64,000 nt of DNA from Thunnus maccoyii. Lineage: Eukaryota > Chordata > Actinopteri > Scombriformes > Scombridae. The number at the start of each line of letters is the position of its first letter. The stretch's first letter is position 1. Below the pieces are notes generated by a model. The model searched no databases, was not told the origin of the DNA, and was given only the letters and a program-made list of their open reading frames with translations. The translations under genes and the position numbers were made by a program. Of this stretch, positions 60,053 through 64,000 are shown piece by piece. The DNA is taken from the NCBI RefSeq assembly GCF_910596095.1, contig NC_056537.1:3634574-3698573 (forward strand). The letters run 5' to 3'.

Positions 60053-60330
60053 TACAGTTTTTCCTTGATTGCTAAGACACATTTCTTGAAATTATGCTCC
60101 ATTTCCCAAAACTCTAAACACAAATGCATAACTGCACACTCATCTTCACAAACTTCAAACATCCATGTTGAAACCAAACTCTCCACTCAAAACCATGTAG
60201 TCTTACATCTAAACCAAACTTTGCCTTCAGTCATCACACAAACACCATCAAATACACAAACACATACTACAAAACAGCCATTACACACTGGTGAGATCAA
60301 CTCAAAACACTACTGTAAAAACCTGTTACC
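60053..60330. repeat. dispersed fish MITE-like repeat
   Basis: TACAGTTTTTCCTTGATTGC at one end and ACACTACTGTAAAAACC at the other give short inverted ends. The interior (CCCAAAACTCTAAACACAAA, CAACTCAAAACACTAC) is a sequence I recall as abundant in teleosts. A 98-codon frame runs through it but is not coding. Confidence 0.55.
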
Positions 60331-60778
60331 GTGATGAATGATGACACTTATGGTTCCCCCCAGAACAACCTCTTTACATGATGAACACAATATAAAGACA
60401 CAACACATATAGATTTACAAAATGTTTAATTCCTCAATGTAAAATAAGTAAAATAAACTGAAATATCAGTGTAATTGAAAAAAAGTATCCAAAACATAAC
60501 AAAGCAAACAACAAATTGAGGTCTTTACTTTACATTACTATATAAAGAAACTGTAGACGCACATTCTTTTATCAGAAATGCAAGTTTATTTGTGTAAATT
60601 CATTGACAGTATATAATAAAGTCTTTGCAGACAGAAGGTTTTAATTTTGTTTTTAAGACAATACTGCCACCTACTGGACTTTTTATATTTTTGTTTTTAT
60701 TTATTTTTTATATACTGTACTTTGTCAACTTTGTCTCAGTGCTGTACATGAATTTGAAGAAATGGATATAGTATAATT

Positions 60779-62262
60779 TAAAAGTAAAAGGTCCACAGAT
60801 AACAATGAAATTGATATGGCTTTACAAAAAAAAAAATATTGAGAGTGTGGTTAAACCTCTGAAATATATTTGCAATCTTTCCTTTAAAACAGGGACATTT
60901 CCTGATCAAATGAAACTTGCTAAAGTGATTCCTTTGTATAAAACTGGCGATAAACATTTATTTTCTAATTACAGACCAGCTGCACTGCCTCTTGAGTTTT
61001 CAAAGATACTGGAAAAATGATGTGTTAGAAGATTGGACAATTTTATTGAGAAGTATAATATTTAGAGGGATAATCTATATGGTTTTAGAGCTAATCATTC
61101 TACTGGGTTAGCATTAATGAAACTTGTGGAAGAATTAGCTACAGCAATAGACAAGAGGGAAAATATAGTGGGATTTTTTTATATAGATTTAAAGAAAGCT
61201 TTTGACACTATTGATCACAAAATGTTATTACATAAAATGTATAAATATGGCATCAGAGGAGTAGCTCACTCATGGCTTACTTCCTGCTTGAATAACAGAT
61301 GGCAGCATGTTTCAACAGACAACACTGTTTCTGAATCTTTGAAAGTAAACTGTGGTGTCACACAGGGTTCAGTTCTTGGCCCAAAATTATTTATATTGTA
61401 TTTAAACGATCTCTGTAAAGTGTTCACATGGTTCAAAAATATCTTGTTTGCAGATGATACTAACTTTTTTGTTCTGGGATGAATTTAAATGATATTTTGA
61501 GAATAGTGGAAAGAGAAATGAAAATAGTTAAGAAATGGTTTGATGTAAACAAGTTGTCTGTAATTGCAAGCAAAACAAAGTTCATAATTTTTGGGAACCC
61601 TGCCATAAATACAGAAGTTAAGTTAAGGATAAATGAAGAAGAAATGGAAAAAGTGTATGAAACAAAATTTCTCTGTGTTATACTTGATCATCGATTATGT
61701 TGGAAAACGCATATCAGTCATGTAAAATCAAAAATATCAAAGTCAATATCAATACTATATAAGACTTTAAGGATCTGTTAAATCAGCATGTGTTGAATGT
61801 TTTATATTGCTCAATTATTGTTCCGTACATCACCTATGGCTTAGAAATATGGGGAATGCATACAAAACCTATAAACCCACACCAGTTTTCATCTTACAAA
61901 AAGGAGCCATAAGAATTCTCTCTAAATCGGATCATAAAGAACCAACTAATGGCCTGTTCACAAAACTACAGATATCAAAATTAAAATATTCAGTTGATTA
62001 TAAGATTGGACAAATAATGTATAAAGTGTATAATAATTTGTTACCATGTAATATTCTAAATATGTTTGTAAAGAGACAGCAAATATGAACTTAAATGAAT
62101 ATTTATGTTTAAAAAATTAAGGACAAAGACGAATATAAAAAATACATACGTATAAATGTATGCAACAATCTTGAGGATGAATTAAAAATGTGTAGTGCAA
62201 TTCAGAAATTTAAAAGACTGTTTAAAAGTAGGGTGATAAATAAATATAAGACACTTGTTTGA
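60779..62262 (+). pseudogene. LINE ORF2 reverse transcriptase, decayed and 5'-truncated
   Basis: Four successive open stretches encode a non-LTR reverse transcriptase: FPDQMKLAKVIPLYKTGD and SNYRP (60897-60975), the motif A region FYIDLKKAFDTIDH (61177-61218), GVTQGSVLGPKLFILYLNDL (61355-61411) and the catalytic LFADDT (61444-61461), then a thumb and tail to 62088. Stops interrupt it at 61018 (TGA), 61063 (TAG) and 61480 (TGA), and frames shift after 61780. Motif B has T where P is usual. No endonuclease domain lies upstream. The jockey/CR1 branch is likely; exact clade uncertain. Confidence 0.88.
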
Positions 62263-62382
62263 TATCCCATCATAACCTGTTTGATAAATGACATCTTGTG
62301 ATATGGTATTGTCGACTGTATCCAAGTGTGTGACAATGAGAGGTTGTAAATGTAAGGACATGTGTAGCCATGTGTAAATTCT

Positions 62383-62437
62383 GAGATGTTTTCTCGTAAT
62401 TATGACTTACCATCTAATAATTACAAGAAAACATCTC
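62383..62437. repeat. 21-bp hairpin (inverted repeat)
   Basis: GAGATGTTTTCTCGTAATTA at 62383 and its inverted copy ending at 62437, one mismatch, 13-bp loop. Probably the terminus of, or a small, DNA-transposon MITE. Confidence 0.65.
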
Positions 62438-62523
62438 CAAATGTATTTTTCTTTGGTGAATGCAATGTGCTTCCATAATATAGCCTATTTAAGCCCAGTA
62501 AAACAAAATGATTGTGTTTGGCC

Positions 62524-63222
62524 TCATTGCTGAACGCCGGGAAGGGGTCTAAGGAAAGGGGTCAGCAGCCACCTCCTCTGGGGGTACCCATTATCACCAA
62601 GCAGGTGACATCCGGGGCGAACAATATTGTTTTCAAACAGCATGTTGAGCCCACTCTCACTGAGAACTCTCAAGTCATGGGTAGGCTAGATCAAGGCCAA
62701 TTGGCAACAACATTGAGAATCATGTAACTGGCATCAAAAACCACTTTGGTGTTGATGCTATAGTAACGCTTGCCATTGATGTATCAATCTTCATCCATGT
62801 GTGGGGCAATGATTTTGATATGGATGCAGTCAATGACACCAACAACTCCCAGAAAACCGATGAGCTGCATAAAAGCAACTTGTTTTTGAAAAGTCTGGCG
62901 TGCGATGTGTTTATGATATGAGGTGCCATAAGTGCCCAGAGGTTTGAGGGATAGTTCTGATAGTAGGCTGTGATGGACCCAAATCATCGCTGTTACACTG
63001 CTGCATTTTTCCTGTTGCCAAGAAGCGTAAAGTGGCAATTACCTTCATCTTTGCATACAATCGTACTGTAGATGGAGAGATACCATAACACACAAGGTCT
63101 GTCACGTAATATATACCATCTCTGTCTAATCAGTATCTTTTGATTATGTTGACATCGGGTGTTTGCAAAACATCCCTCCTTTCCCTAAATGTGCATGCTT
63201 GACGTTGTTTCAATGCAGCCAT
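62524..63222 (-). pseudogene. HARBI1-like PIF/Harbinger transposase, decayed and truncated
   Basis: On the minus strand it starts MAALKQRQACTFRERRD and continues with KVIATLRFLATGKMQQ, VGVIDCIHIKIIAPHMDED (first catalytic Asp), YSINTKVVFDASYM, VLSESG and HLLGDNGYP (second Asp). At least three in-frame stops (after IIKRY, DED and NWP) and a frameshift near the SRVLSES region break it. It ends at a stop before the third catalytic residue (Glu) region. HARBI1-family enzymes act with a Myb-like partner. Confidence 0.85.
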
Positions 63223-63828
63223 CTTCTGGTAACTACTAACAGGTTAGGACACCTTTAAAGCCCTCCTAAATATATTCCAAGGTATGAATACTTTTATGTC
63301 ATAGGAATATTGATAACATGCTCCTATTCCTAGGTGTAAAAGTAAGACCAAATTTGCATCACTCTGAGAATTTTTGGGTAGTTAGGACTGATTTCCTACT
63401 CTGACATGCTTGATAACTATGGGCCCAGGAAACATAACACTGTGTCCATAAGCAAACTGAGTTTCTTTAATGTGAGCTTCCTTCAGACAGTCAGACTACC
63501 ACTGAGCTTCAACTTTGCAAAGTTGCAAACTTCAGTATCTTGTTGATGCAGAAGTTATCAAGTGTCCATCTAAATCATGTCCAGACAGATTCCCAGTGAC
63601 ATCCTCTCTGTATGGATATTATAGAAAATAAAATAGGACACTCTACAAAATATCATTGTCACAGTTATGCAGGCAAGTGGACCTAAATGAAGAAACAACT
63701 AGCAGGAAACAGGAACTGAAGAAAATAATAATTTATTTACCAGACTCTGGTTACAGGCAGACAAAGACAAAACAGAACTGGCTGACTTGAAACACAAGGA
63801 GCAAAAACTAACAGCTGCAAACACCAGG
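63223..63828. other. intergenic DNA near window end
   Basis: No gene. 63655-63828 (CACAGTTATGCAGGCAAGTG, CAGACTCTGGTTACAGGCAG) may be a dispersed repeat; not identified. Confidence 0.4.
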
Positions 63829-64000
63829 ATACATTGACGACGATGGTCTTCCTCAGCCTTGGCATTGATTCTACAAATCTCTGGAACTCTTCTGGAGGGA
63901 TGAACACCATTCTTCCAAAAGATATTCCCTCATTTGGTGTTTTGATGATGATGGCGGAGAGCGCTATCTAACACGTCAGTCCAAAATCTCCCATAGGTGT
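63829..64000 (-). pseudogene. Tc1/mariner transposase C-terminal fragment, cut by window end
   Basis: On the minus strand the frame reads HLWEILD, then [14 protein letters not shown], then in a shifted frame [17 protein letters not shown], matching the end of Tc1-like transposases after the DLNPIEHLWE motif. Two stops (after LD and VR) and one frameshift. The rest lies beyond the window. Confidence 0.82.

Overview
The window is vertebrate genomic DNA, most probably from a percomorph teleost. It has spliced genes with GT-AG introns, methionine-rich gamma-M crystallins (a fish lens family), a group B SRCR gene, and dense fish-type hAT, piggyBac-like, Harbinger and Tc1 repeats plus a tRNA-derived SINE. 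There are no bacterial-type features. Coordinates and reading frames were worked out by eye; family names come from recall of protein and repeat families, not from a search.

Layout. (1) 1-2686, plus strand: the 3' end of a multi-SRCR gene, four SRCR exons arranged as a duplicated pair, ending in a stop codon and an AATAAA signal. (2) 2687-4930: intergenic DNA with a 596-bp hAT deletion derivative that keeps a perfect 8-bp target-site duplication and half of a BED zinc finger. (3) 4965-55342, minus strand: eight three-exon gamma-M crystallin genes, one divergent (gene 1, 4965-6610) and seven near-identical (genes 2-8), one every 5.8-7.7 kb. All eight show intact frames, GT/AG junctions, a TATA box and an AATAAA about 22-27 nt after the stop. 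A Maf-type element lies 33 bp upstream of each TATA box; it is intact in six genes, altered in gene 3 and looser in gene 1. (4) 55452-60330: gene-poor DNA with a probable solo LTR, rearranged pieces of crystallin-intron sequence, and a second copy of the DNA that lies upstream of gene 1. (5) 60779-64000: a decayed LINE reverse transcriptase, a decayed HARBI1-like transposase and the 3' end of a Tc1-like transposase, running off the window.

The repeat unit of genes 2-8 carries the same insertions at matching places: a piggyBac-like MITE downstream of each gene, nested hAT MITEs in intron 1, a hAT MITE in intron 2, another MITE about 210 bp upstream of most start codons and, between five neighbouring pairs, a small Myb/SANT-like ORF of Harbinger type. 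These insertions therefore predate the amplification. A SINE (32670-33017) and a 1.3-kb LTR-like insert (43560-44895) sit in one unit each and are younger. Amino-acid and silent differences are shuffled among copies, as expected from gene conversion or unequal crossing-over.

The crystallins would be made together in lens fibre cells as a high-dose Met-rich, Trp-poor structural protein. I saw no prokaryotic-style system, no CRISPR and no RNA gene. The most unusual content is the array itself: its homogenised exons, mosaic units, and one copy (gene 3) that differs in both promoter and protein.
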